Both the position numbers and the translations under genes were made by a program. A stretch of DNA of 64,000 bases. Origin: CAYGZL01 sp964354345. Its GTDB lineage: Bacteria; Chloroflexota; Anaerolineae; Anaerolineales; UBA4823. The stretch is taken from assembly GCA_964354345.1 (NCBI GenBank), contig CAYGZL010000146.1:62001-126000 (forward strand), read 5' to 3'. The notes under the pieces were generated by a model. That model ran no database searches. It was not told where the DNA came from and saw only the letters and a program-made list of their open reading frames with translations. Shown one piece after another: positions 52,139 to 60,357 of the stretch (the first letter of the stretch is position 1; each line of letters starts with the position of its first letter).

Positions 52139-52471
52139 TGAGTGCTGATTGCGCTCTGTGGCGCGATCCTGTTGTTTTTTCTGGAAGAACCGCTTGATCT
52201 CAGTCCGGTCTTCGTGACATTGAGCGCAACAGCAGTTGTGCTAGGCTGGGAGCGACCCAACATCTGCTGTTCAAATCGTTTTCACGCAAATTGCTGAAGC
52301 CACTTCCTTGTCCGAAGTGGTGACAATGATTGCCCCGATTAAATTCGGCGCGGACGACATGGCCATTGGCAACCTTTTGGTAACAATTTGGTCAATATAT
52401 TCGCCCTCGGTCTGACCGATGTGTTCTACCTGCAAGGGCGCTTTTTGGATGGGGAAGAAGGTGAAGGTTAA
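52139..52471 (+). pseudogene. Remnant of a sodium/calcium exchanger-type antiporter
   Basis: Translations in two frames join into an Na/Ca exchanger alpha-repeat: EATSLSEVVTMIAPIKFGAD, then, after one missing base near 52379, LGNNLVNIFALGLTDVFYLQ. This is the family pattern TSLPE...DxAxGNLxGSNxxN followed by the typical LTD-FY. A hydrophobic stretch upstream (about 52140-52230, ALCGAILLFFLEEPLDLSPV) may be an earlier helix. Most of the gene is gone and the frame is broken. The bases 51999-52138 hold only a weak, unrecognised 68-codon frame. Confidence 0.5.
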
Positions 52472-52511
52472 ATTGTGGACGGTATGAGCGTCATCATCGA
52501 GAGGTGGCATC

Positions 52512-52539
52512 TTGACAGATAGTCCTTTTTATAGATAAT
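52512..52539 (+). promoter_or_regulatory. Promoter of the pheST T-box operon
   Basis: TTGACA (52512-52517), 16-nt spacer, GATAAT (52534-52539). A second -10, TATAAT, lies at 52558-52563. The start point is expected at about 52546 or 52570, directly upstream of the T-box stem I. Confidence 0.55.
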
Positions 52540-52545
52540 AGTATT

Positions 52546-52966
52546 TAACAATTGATCTATAATGGCTACGACGGAGGAAAGTAAGTTGGCGACGGAACTG
52601 CGGTTCCGATAAGTCAACAGGGAGGTCGAGGGCATTGACTGAGACCCTCACCGGATAAAAACCAACCGAAGTTCCCTCTTGAGCTGCCCGGGTGAATAGC
52701 AGTGAGGTGATTCACTCGGTTCAGGACGGCAAATTGCCGTTCTGGGCGGAGTCTAATTAAAACTTAGTAGTCCGGGCCACACCCCCAGTGTTAGCAGGGG
52801 CTGAGATTCGGAAGACCGGATCACTGCAGGATGCTGGTTCCGCAGTTGTGGATTCTGTATCTGTTTTTCCTGATCTCTGATGAGTTGGACTGCTTCCAGC
52901 AGCCAAGTCGGGTGGTACCGCGGGATTGAGCTCCCGTCCCTACGCTGGGATGGGAGTTTTTGTTTA
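52546..52966 (+). promoter_or_regulatory. Phenylalanine T-box riboswitch
   Basis: The leader of pheS. Stem I begins near 52570 with the AGTA bulge in AGGAAAGTA. The 3' side of the specifier loop reads ACCGAAG-TTC-CCTCTTGAGC, which aligns with the glyQS specifier region, giving codon UUC (52672-52674) for Phe. The T-box motif AAGTCGGGTGGTACCGCGG spans 52905-52923. The terminator is CTCCCGTCCC-tacgct-GGGATGGGAG (52931-52956) with TTTTTG. Uncharged tRNA-Phe would stabilise the antiterminator and allow pheST transcription. The leader is long, about 420 nt. Confidence 0.9.
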
Positions 52967-52979
52967 AGAGGAGGTGGAT

Positions 52980-54041
52980 ATGTTGGCACAATTGGATCAA
53001 TACGAACGGGCCGGTTTGGCCGATCTGGTTAACGTGCCAGACGAAGCAGCTTTGGAGCAGTGGCGGGTGGCGCACCTGGGGCGCAATTCTCCATTGATGC
53101 AGGTGTTTGATCAGCTCGGGTCATTGTCCAGGGAAGAGCGACCGGCGATTGGAAGGCGGGCGAATGAGGTTAAGAAAGCGTTTGAGGCAGCTTACACCGC
53201 CAGGCTTGAGTCGGTGCGGCGGTTGGTTTTGATCCAATCGCTGGCTTCCGAGCGGTTGGATGTAACTTTACCCGGTCGCCCAACACCTTTGGGTCGTTTG
53301 CATCCGGACACTCAAATCCTGCGCGAGATGTACCAGGTATTCGGTGAAATGGGTTTCCAGGTTTTTCGCTCGCGCGAGGTGGAAACCGATGAAAATAACT
53401 TCCAATTGTTGAACTTCCCAGTTGGGCATCCGGCGCGCGATATGCAGGATACGTTTTTCATTGAGGTCGGCGGGCAGCGCGGTGAAAATCCAGTCTTGCT
53501 GCGTACGCACACCTCCCCTGGTCAAATCCATGCCATGCGTTACTTCGCCGCGATGCAGCCAGATAATCCACCGCCGGTGCGCATCGTCCTGCCGGGGATG
53601 TGCTACCGCTACGAGCAGGTGACCACGCGGCATGAGATGCAGTTTGAGCAACTTGAGGGGCTGGCGGTTGGGCCGGCAATCACCTTTGGCGATCTGAAAG
53701 GCACGCTGGCGGATTTCGCTCGCCGGATGTTTGGTCCGAGGGTCCGCACCCGTTTTCGCGCCTCATACTTCCCCTTCACGGAACCAAGCGCTGAGTACGA
53801 TATTGAGTGCTTTGTTTGCGGAGGAAAAGGCTGCAATGTTTGTAAGAACAGCGGCTGGTTGGAGATCGGCGGTTGCGGGATGGTGCATCCGGTGGTATTA
53901 CGTAATGGCGGTTATGATCCAGAGCGGTATACCGGCTACGCGTTCGGTTTAGGTCCGCAGCGTGTGGCGATGTTGCGCTACCGGATCGAAGATATTCGCC
54001 TGTTCTGGCAGAATGACCTGCGTTTCCTGGAGCAGTTCTAA
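52980..54041 (+). CDS. pheS: Phenylalanyl-tRNA synthetase alpha subunit
   Basis: 353 residues. The N-terminal coiled-coil is followed by the class II catalytic core (FQLLNFPVGHPARDMQDTFF, LLRTHTSPGQIHAMR, CYRYEQVTTRHEMQFEQLEG). A Cys-rich zinc-like insert CFVCGGKGCNVCKNSGWLEI is shared with thermophile and other bacterial PheS. The motif 3 region GYAFGLGPQRVAMLRYRIED ends the protein. GGAGGTG five bases before ATG 52980 fixes the start. Controlled by the upstream T-box. Confidence 0.96.
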   Translation: MLAQLDQYERAGLADLVNVPDEAALEQWRVAHLGRNSPLMQVFDQLGSLSREERPAIGRRANEVKKAFEAAYTARLESVRRLVLIQSLASERLDVTLPGRPTPLGRLHPDTQILREMYQVFGEMGFQVFRSREVETDENNFQLLNFPVGHPARDMQDTFFIEVGGQRGENPVLLRTHTSPGQIHAMRYFAAMQPDNPPPVRIVLPGMCYRYEQVTTRHEMQFEQLEGLAVGPAITFGDLKGTLADFARRMFGPRVRTRFRASYFPFTEPSAEYDIECFVCGGKGCNVCKNSGWLEIGGCGMVHPVVLRNGGYDPERYTGYAFGLGPQRVAMLRYRIEDIRLFWQNDLRFLEQF

Positions 54042-54053
54042 GCGAGGTAGAAG

Positions 54054-56714
54054 ATGAAAGTACCAATTTCCTGGTTGAAAGATTTCGTTGATATGGACCT
54101 GCCGATCCCTGAGTTGGCCAACAAGCTGACGATGGCCGGCCTGGAGGTGGAAGAAATTCGCTTCGTTGGTTTGCCGTTGCCGCGGCTAGATAGTTACGTT
54201 AACGACAGTTCCACGTCGGGTAGCGAGGGCGGCGAGTGGACAAGTGGTTCCGGTGTGACATCTAGGGCACCTCGACGGTCGGATCTACAGCGGGGCTATT
54301 ATCCCGCCATTAGCGGTCTGGAGTGGGACCCAGCCATGATTGTGGTTGCGTCTGTCTCGGAAGTGATACCTCACCCCAATGCCGACCGGCTGGTTCTGTG
54401 CCGGCTTAATGACGGTCTCCAGGAGCACATTGTGCTGACTGGCGCGCCAAATCTGTTCGAATACAAAGGCAAGGGTCGATTATCCAAGCTCCTTAAAGTG
54501 GCGTATGCGCGCGAGGGGGCGCGTATCTATGATGGTCACCAGGCGGGGCAGGTAATAACTACGCTTAAGCGCGCCCGAATTCGTGGGGTCGATTCTTACT
54601 CAATGATCTGCTCTGAGAAAGAGTTGGGCATCTCGGACGACCATGAGGGTGTCATCTTGTTGGATGATGATGCACCGGTCGGTGTGCCGCTGGTGGATTA
54701 TATGGGTGATGCGGTATTGGATATAACTATTCTGCCCAACATCGCCCGAGCAGCCAGTATCCTGGGTGTGGCGCGCGAAGTTGCGGCTATCACAGGTAAG
54801 TCTTTACGCAAGCCGGATTATTCGCTTCTGGCGGAGGGCGCGCCGATAGGGGTCACGGGGGAGGTGCGGATCGAGATTCAAAATCCGGAGTTAAACCCGC
54901 GCTTTGTGTTAGGTCTGGTGCGGGATATCGAAATCCGCCCCAGTCCCTACCAGGTGCAACGCCGTTTACGGCTGGTCGGAATGCGCCCGCTCAATAACAT
55001 TGTGGACGCCACGAACTATGCGATGCTGGAAGTTGGCGAGCCGTTGCATGCCTTCGACTACGATGTGTTGGTCGAACGGGCGCGGCAATCGGGGGCTGAT
55101 CAAGTGACCATCATTACACGTACTGCATCGTCGGGGGAGCACCTGAGGACACTAGATGGTATCGAGCGCATATTGGATACCTCCACGGTGCTGGTTTGTG
55201 ATACTGCTGGACCGCTCTCGATTGCGGGTGTCATGGGAGGCGCCGAATCGGAGGTCAGCGACCAGACTCGCAATGTGTTACTCGAAGGGGCAGCCTGGAA
55301 TTTCATTAACATTCGGAAAACGGCGCGTGCCCAGAATCTGCCTTCGGAAGCCAGCTACCGCTTCTCACGCGGCGTCCACCCGGCGATGGCGGAGCGGGGT
55401 GTCCGGCGAGGGCTTGAACTGATGCGCCAGTGGGCAGACGGGGTAGTCGCAGAGGGTTTGGTGGACAACTACCCCCTGCCACCCCGGGAGCCAGTGGTGG
55501 AAGTGACACCTGGCGATGTCGAACGCTGGCTGGGGGTCATACTCACCGTGGAGACCATTGCGGATCTGCTGATGCGCCTCGAGTTCACGGTGCAGATTGA
55601 AGGTCAGACAGTGCGCGCCAGGACGCCCGATCACCGCCTGGATATTGGCGAGGGGATCGTTGGTAAAGCTGACCTGGTGGAAGAAATCGCGCGGGTGTAC
55701 GGCTATGATAATATCCCGGAAACACGCATGCGGGATGAAATCCCTCCCCAGGTGGGCAACCCGGACCTGGATAAGGAAGAACGCATCCGAGATGTGCTGG
55801 TCCGTCTGGGTTTTCAGGAGTTGATCAGTTATCGCCTGACGCATCCAGACCGTGAGGCGCGCCGGCTGCCGCCGGATACCCCACCCGATGATAAGCCGTA
55901 TTTATGGTTGAAAAATCCAATCGCCAGTGACCGAGGCGCCTTGCGTCACAGTGTATTGGCCAGTGTGCTGGACATCGCTGAGCGAAATTCCCGCCTGCGC
56001 CTTCGACTGGCTTTGTTTGAAATTGGACCGGTATTCCTGGCTTCTGAGGAAGGCGAGATGCCGGATGAGTTGCAGCGGCTGGCAATCGTGCTGGCTGGTC
56101 CGCGCGCCTTGCCAGGTTGGCAAAGCGCGGATGTCGCGCCGCTCGATTTCTTTGATCTAAAAGGTGTGGTGACGACTCTGTTAGTGAGCTTGCACATTCC
56201 AGAGGTGCATTACGAACCAGTTTTGCATCCAACCTTCCACCCGGGAAAATGCGCGCGTGTATTATGTGGTGAACTGCAGGTAGGGGTGTTTGGAGAGTTG
56301 CACCCCCTGGTGCGGGAACATTATGATTGGCCTGCGGGCTATCAAAATGTAGCTATCCTGGCAGCCGAGTTAGATCTGGACGCGATCCGAACGCTTACTC
56401 CAGACCGCTACGAGACTCAGGCGGTCCCGGAATACCCGCCAGTGCTGGAAGACATGGCTGTAGTCGTGGATGAAACTCTACCCTCCGAGCGGGTGGCGCA
56501 GGTGATCCGCGGGGCGGGTGGGAAAACCTTGTGCGGGTTACGGCTGTTCGATGTGTATGTTGGCGAGCAGGTTGGGGTTGGGAAGAAGAGCCTGGCCTAC
56601 AGCCTGACCTACCAGGCGCCCGACCGAACCCTGACCGATAAAGAGGTCGTGCAAATTCGGCAGCGCATTATCCGCCGTTTGGAGCAGGAGTTGGGCGCAC
56701 AGTTGCGCGGATAA
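54054..56714 (+). CDS. pheT: Phenylalanyl-tRNA synthetase beta subunit
   Basis: 886 residues. Start MKVPISWLKDFVDMDLPIPE, EMAP-like tRNA-binding domain (VASVSEVIPHPNADRLVLCR), B3/4 editing domain (RGVHPAMAERGVRRGLEL), B5 and the ferredoxin-fold anticodon-binding domain (YPPVLEDMAVVVDETLPSER, LTDKEVVQIRQRI). An unusual Ser/Gly-rich stretch (about residues 55-85, with STSGSEGGEWTSGSG) interrupts the usual short link before the EMAP-like domain. The gene follows pheS after 12 nt. Confidence 0.95.
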   Translation: MKVPISWLKDFVDMDLPIPELANKLTMAGLEVEEIRFVGLPLPRLDSYVNDSSTSGSEGGEWTSGSGVTSRAPRRSDLQRGYYPAISGLEWDPAMIVVASVSEVIPHPNADRLVLCRLNDGLQEHIVLTGAPNLFEYKGKGRLSKLLKVAYAREGARIYDGHQAGQVITTLKRARIRGVDSYSMICSEKELGISDDHEGVILLDDDAPVGVPLVDYMGDAVLDITILPNIARAASILGVAREVAAITGKSLRKPDYSLLAEGAPIGVTGEVRIEIQNPELNPRFVLGLVRDIEIRPSPYQVQRRLRLVGMRPLNNIVDATNYAMLEVGEPLHAFDYDVLVERARQSGADQVTIITRTASSGEHLRTLDGIERILDTSTVLVCDTAGPLSIAGVMGGAESEVSDQTRNVLLEGAAWNFINIRKTARAQNLPSEASYRFSRGVHPAMAERGVRRGLELMRQWADGVVAEGLVDNYPLPPREPVVEVTPGDVERWLGVILTVETIADLLMRLEFTVQIEGQTVRARTPDHRLDIGEGIVGKADLVEEIARVYGYDNIPETRMRDEIPPQVGNPDLDKEERIRDVLVRLGFQELISYRLTHPDREARRLPPDTPPDDKPYLWLKNPIASDRGALRHSVLASVLDIAERNSRLRLRLALFEIGPVFLASEEGEMPDELQRLAIVLAGPRALPGWQSADVAPLDFFDLKGVVTTLLVSLHIPEVHYEPVLHPTFHPGKCARVLCGELQVGVFGELHPLVREHYDWPAGYQNVAILAAELDLDAIRTLTPDRYETQAVPEYPPVLEDMAVVVDETLPSERVAQVIRGAGGKTLCGLRLFDVYVGEQVGVGKKSLAYSLTYQAPDRTLTDKEVVQIRQRIIRRLEQELGAQLRG

Positions 56715-56755
56715 GGGCTGTAGATTACTTTATTTTGCGAGACAGTAACCCCGAC

Positions 56756-56764
56756 TGTTATAAT
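56756..56764 (+). promoter_or_regulatory. Extended -10 promoter (TGTTATAAT) of sbcC
   Basis: TGTTATAAT at 56756-56764, followed by GAGGTG and ATG 56787. This gives a 15- to 17-nt leader with a ribosome binding site, unlike the C39 gene, which has the same -10 but no leader. Confidence 0.5.
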
Positions 56765-56786
56765 CAGCCCGGCGAGGTGCCTGACC

Positions 56787-59411
56787 ATGATTCCCATCCG
56801 GTTAACGATTTCAGGATTTCTCTCATACCGTGATCCCGTAGAACTCGATTTTATAGGATTGGATTTGGCTTGCATTTCAGGCGCCAATGGCGCTGGGAAA
56901 TCGTCCTTGTTAGATGCGATCACCTGGGTGTTGTTTGGCCAGGCGCGCAAACGGGACGATTCGGTCATCAATGCTCAATCTGGCAGCGCCGAGGTTGGAT
57001 TGATCTTCTTTTATGAAGGGAATATCTACCGGGTGCAGCGCACCAAGCAGCGGGATGTTACTACAGTGCTTGAATTTCAAATTCTCCAGGGTGGTGATCC
57101 GCTGGCGATCCTGGAGGGTCGTATGCCGATTCTAGATCAACGCCTCGGTATAGCAGCCCCGACTACCTGGAAGACGCTCACTGAACGGACCTTCTCATAC
57201 ACTGAAGCACGGATTCGGGAGATATTGCGCCTGGATTATGATACGTTCGTCAATGCATCTTTCTTCTTGCAAGGGAAGGCAGACCAGTTCACTCAACAGC
57301 GACCGGCGGATCGTAAACGGATTTTGAGCAATATCCTGGGTCTGGAAGCCTGGGAAACCTATCGCAAGCAAGCCGCCGACCTTCGCAAAAAAGTCGAAAT
57401 CGAGATAACAACTCTGGAAGGGCGGTTGCATGAGATTGACGCCGAGCTTCGGGAGGAAGATCAGCGTAAGAGCCGGCTGAAGCAGCTTGAGGCAGACCTG
57501 GCGCGGCTGGGTAAAGAACGCGCCGCGCAGGAAGCAGCTTTATCCAGTATCCGCCAGGTAATTACTTCTTTACTTGGGCAACAGACATTAGTAAATACAC
57601 TGGGCAAGCAACTCGATCTGGCCCGGCGCCGTTTGCATGAGATGCAGGAGCGCCTGGAAAGCCGCCAGCAGGAGCAGCACACCTATGCTGATATTTTTGG
57701 CCGGGCTGCACAGGTGGAAGTTGTATATCAGCGCTGGCAGGCAGATCGGTTAGAACTGGAGCGGTTGGAAACTGTAGCAGATCAGTTCCGCGAGCAAGAA
57801 AAGCGCCGGTCACAACCCCTGGAGATGATTGCGACCGAACGGGCGCGCTTGTATCAAGAGTTACAAACTCTGCAAAGTCAACAAGAACAAGTAGCCGCAG
57901 CGCAAATTGAGATCCTTTCGTTGCACAGTCAATTGGCTACTGCGCAGGAGGCGTATCAGCGATTAGAAGCGCAACTGGCATTAAGAGAGAAGTATGAGAC
58001 CGAGCTTCAAAACACCCGTCAACAGCAAGTTGACTTAAAGGCGGTGAACCAGCGTCTCAAGGTGGAGATGACCGAGATAAAACAGCGCATTGATCGCCTG
58101 AGTCAGTGGGAGGAAGCAGTCTGCCCATTCTGCGGTAAGCCGCTTAGCGATGCAGACCGCACCCGATTGATAGAGGAATTGGTTGGGCAGGGCAAGGAGC
58201 GTGGAGACCTTTACCGGGCGAATGAAGCCACCTTGGTCAAATTAGATGCCCAGGTGCAGGAATTAATTCGGCTAACCCTGGGTCTGACCCAGGTTGAAGG
58301 TCAACTACGCCTGCGTAATCAGTCAATTGCCCAACTTGCCAGTCGGTTGGATGTAATAGAAGGTTCTATTCGTCAATGGGATGCAACGGGTCAGCCACGC
58401 GTGCTGGAAATCGAGCGCGCTTTGGAGGGTGGCATCTTTGCTTTGGAAGCCCGCCAGGGCCTGGCAGCGATTGATGCTGAATTGAAGGCGATTGGTTATG
58501 ATGCCGAAAGACATGATGCCGCACGCCGCATGGAGCTAGAAGGTCGTTCAGCAGAGGTTGATATGCGCACGCTGGAGAGGGCGCGTGCCGCTTCGGCACC
58601 TCTGGCGCGTGAGATTGCCGACTTGGAGGGGCAGATCGAGCGCCAGCTAGCTGAGTTTGACCACCAACAAGCCGAGTTTAACCAGTCAGCGGCTGCGCTG
58701 GCTGACGCTCAGGCCCAGGCGCCTGATCTGGAGGCGGCGGAAAGCGCCCTGGATTATGTGTTGGAACAAGAAAATCGCCTGCGGATCGAAGTGGGGGGGG
58801 CGCGCCAGAAGGTGGATGTTTTGGAGGATCAAAAGAAACGCCGTCAAAGCCTGGAGGCACAGCGAGAAGCCTTTAGCCATTTAGCCAGCCATTACCAGCA
58901 ATTGGAGCGCGCCTTTGGCAAAGACGGGGTACCGGCATTGTTAATCGAGCAAGCCCTGCCAGAAATCGAGGTGCGCGCCAATGAGTTCCTGGACCGCTTG
59001 AGCGGTGGAACAATGTCCGTTAGATTTGTTACTCAAGCCGCGTATAAAGATCGCAAACGTGAAGATCTCAAGGAAACATTGGACATTCAAATTAGCGATG
59101 GAGCGGGGACGCGGGATTACGAGATGTTTTCAGGTGGCGAGGCCTTCCGAATCAATTTTGCCATCCGTCTGGCGCTTTCGCAAGTACTGGCACAACGTGC
59201 TGGTGCGCGTTTACAGACACTGGTCATTGACGAAGGGTTCGGTAGCCAGGACACTCAAGGTCGGCAGCGTTTGATCGAGGCAGTCAACCAGGTGCGTTCA
59301 GACTTTGCTAAAATTTTAGTCATCACCCATATTGATGAACTTAAAGATGTATTTCCCAACCGGATCGAGGTTGAAAAGACAGAACGTGGGAGCGTCGTAA
59401 GAGTGATATGA
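56787..59411 (+). CDS. sbcC: SbcC/Rad50-type SMC-like ATPase
   Basis: 874 residues. Walker A is GANGAGKSSLLDAITWVLFG, followed by long coiled-coil arms, and a central zinc hook CPFCGKPL near residue 450. The C-terminus has the signature FSGGEAFRINFAIRLALSQV and the Walker B LVIDEGFGSQDTQGRQRLIE. It works with SbcD to trim DNA ends. It has its own extended -10 promoter and ATGA overlap with the deacetylase gene. Confidence 0.93.
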   Translation: MIPIRLTISGFLSYRDPVELDFIGLDLACISGANGAGKSSLLDAITWVLFGQARKRDDSVINAQSGSAEVGLIFFYEGNIYRVQRTKQRDVTTVLEFQILQGGDPLAILEGRMPILDQRLGIAAPTTWKTLTERTFSYTEARIREILRLDYDTFVNASFFLQGKADQFTQQRPADRKRILSNILGLEAWETYRKQAADLRKKVEIEITTLEGRLHEIDAELREEDQRKSRLKQLEADLARLGKERAAQEAALSSIRQVITSLLGQQTLVNTLGKQLDLARRRLHEMQERLESRQQEQHTYADIFGRAAQVEVVYQRWQADRLELERLETVADQFREQEKRRSQPLEMIATERARLYQELQTLQSQQEQVAAAQIEILSLHSQLATAQEAYQRLEAQLALREKYETELQNTRQQQVDLKAVNQRLKVEMTEIKQRIDRLSQWEEAVCPFCGKPLSDADRTRLIEELVGQGKERGDLYRANEATLVKLDAQVQELIRLTLGLTQVEGQLRLRNQSIAQLASRLDVIEGSIRQWDATGQPRVLEIERALEGGIFALEARQGLAAIDAELKAIGYDAERHDAARRMELEGRSAEVDMRTLERARAASAPLAREIADLEGQIERQLAEFDHQQAEFNQSAAALADAQAQAPDLEAAESALDYVLEQENRLRIEVGGARQKVDVLEDQKKRRQSLEAQREAFSHLASHYQQLERAFGKDGVPALLIEQALPEIEVRANEFLDRLSGGTMSVRFVTQAAYKDRKREDLKETLDIQISDGAGTRDYEMFSGGEAFRINFAIRLALSQVLAQRAGARLQTLVIDEGFGSQDTQGRQRLIEAVNQVRSDFAKILVITHIDELKDVFPNRIEVEKTERGSVVRVI

Positions 59412-60343
59412 AATCACAGCAGCAGAAGGATAGTTCCGCCAACAGTTCCGATCGGCAATCTGCCAGGCGGATCGCGGGGAATGGGCCGGTATCCAAGGCG
59501 GTTTTATTGGCGGTATTGGCTCATCCTGATGATGAGTCGTTTGGCACGGGTGGAACTTTAGCGCTATATGCTCAGCGAGGTGTAGCAGTGCACCTGGTAT
59601 GCGCCACGCGCGGCGAAGCGGGGGAGGTAGATCAGGAATTGATGGAAGGATACACCACGATTGCTGATCGGCGAATAGCTGAGTTACGTTGTGCGGTGGG
59701 TATACTGGGCCTGTCGGGGGTGTATTTCTTAGATTATCGAGACTCAGGCATGCCTGGTTCGCTGGATAACCAGCACCCTCGTGCGCTGGTTGTTGCACCG
59801 ACCGCCATAGTCGCGGCTCAGGTGGTTCACTATATCCGTGAGTTACAACCTCAGGTGGTGTTAACGTTTGATCCGATTGGTGGGTATAAGCATCCTGACC
59901 ATATCGCCATTCATCGAGCTACGGTCGAAGCTTTTTCGATGGCAGGCGACAATAATTTTATTGGTGATCTGCCTCCTTACCGACCCCAGAAGCTCTATTA
60001 CCACGTGATGCCTAAGGGAATGATGCGCGTGGGTGTCCATCTGATGCGATTATTTGGGCGTGATCCGCACCGCTTTGGCCGTAACGGGGACATTGACCTG
60101 GCTGCGCTGGTGGAAGAGGGCGATTTTCCGGTGCACGCCAGTATTGATTATCATAGTGTGCGTGATCGGAAAGACGCGGCGGCAGCCTGTCATTCCAGCC
60201 AGCTTGGAGGTGGTCCGCCTCGCCAGGGATTATTTAACCTGGTGCTCCGCTGGTTTAACCGCCGGGAGCAATTCATGCGCGCGTATCCTCCCATCACTAC
60301 TGGCCGTAAGGAGAATGACTTGTTTGCGGGGGTGAAATTCTAA
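59408..60343 (+). CDS. PIG-L family deacetylase
   Basis: 311 residues. The zinc motif AHPDDESFGTGG is near residue 37, then TRGEAGEVDQELMEG, and the second His set in FDPIGGYKHPDHIAIHRATV. The family removes N-acetyl groups from GlcNAc-type substrates or mycothiol/bacillithiol precursors; which is not decidable. ATG 59408 overlaps the sbcC stop as ATGA. Confidence 0.88.
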   Translation: MKSQQQKDSSANSSDRQSARRIAGNGPVSKAVLLAVLAHPDDESFGTGGTLALYAQRGVAVHLVCATRGEAGEVDQELMEGYTTIADRRIAELRCAVGILGLSGVYFLDYRDSGMPGSLDNQHPRALVVAPTAIVAAQVVHYIRELQPQVVLTFDPIGGYKHPDHIAIHRATVEAFSMAGDNNFIGDLPPYRPQKLYYHVMPKGMMRVGVHLMRLFGRDPHRFGRNGDIDLAALVEEGDFPVHASIDYHSVRDRKDAAAACHSSQLGGGPPRQGLFNLVLRWFNRREQFMRAYPPITTGRKENDLFAGVKF

Positions 60344-60357
60344 TTTTCAGACAGTGC

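Noticed and set aside
51991..52197. A 68-codon frame starting inside the ATP-grasp gene
   Set aside because: No recognisable family, no usable ribosome binding site, and it runs into the antiporter remnant.
52546..52966. The GAGGAAAGT string as an RNase P RNA
   Set aside because: The other RNase P elements are absent and the T-box motif and terminator explain the region.
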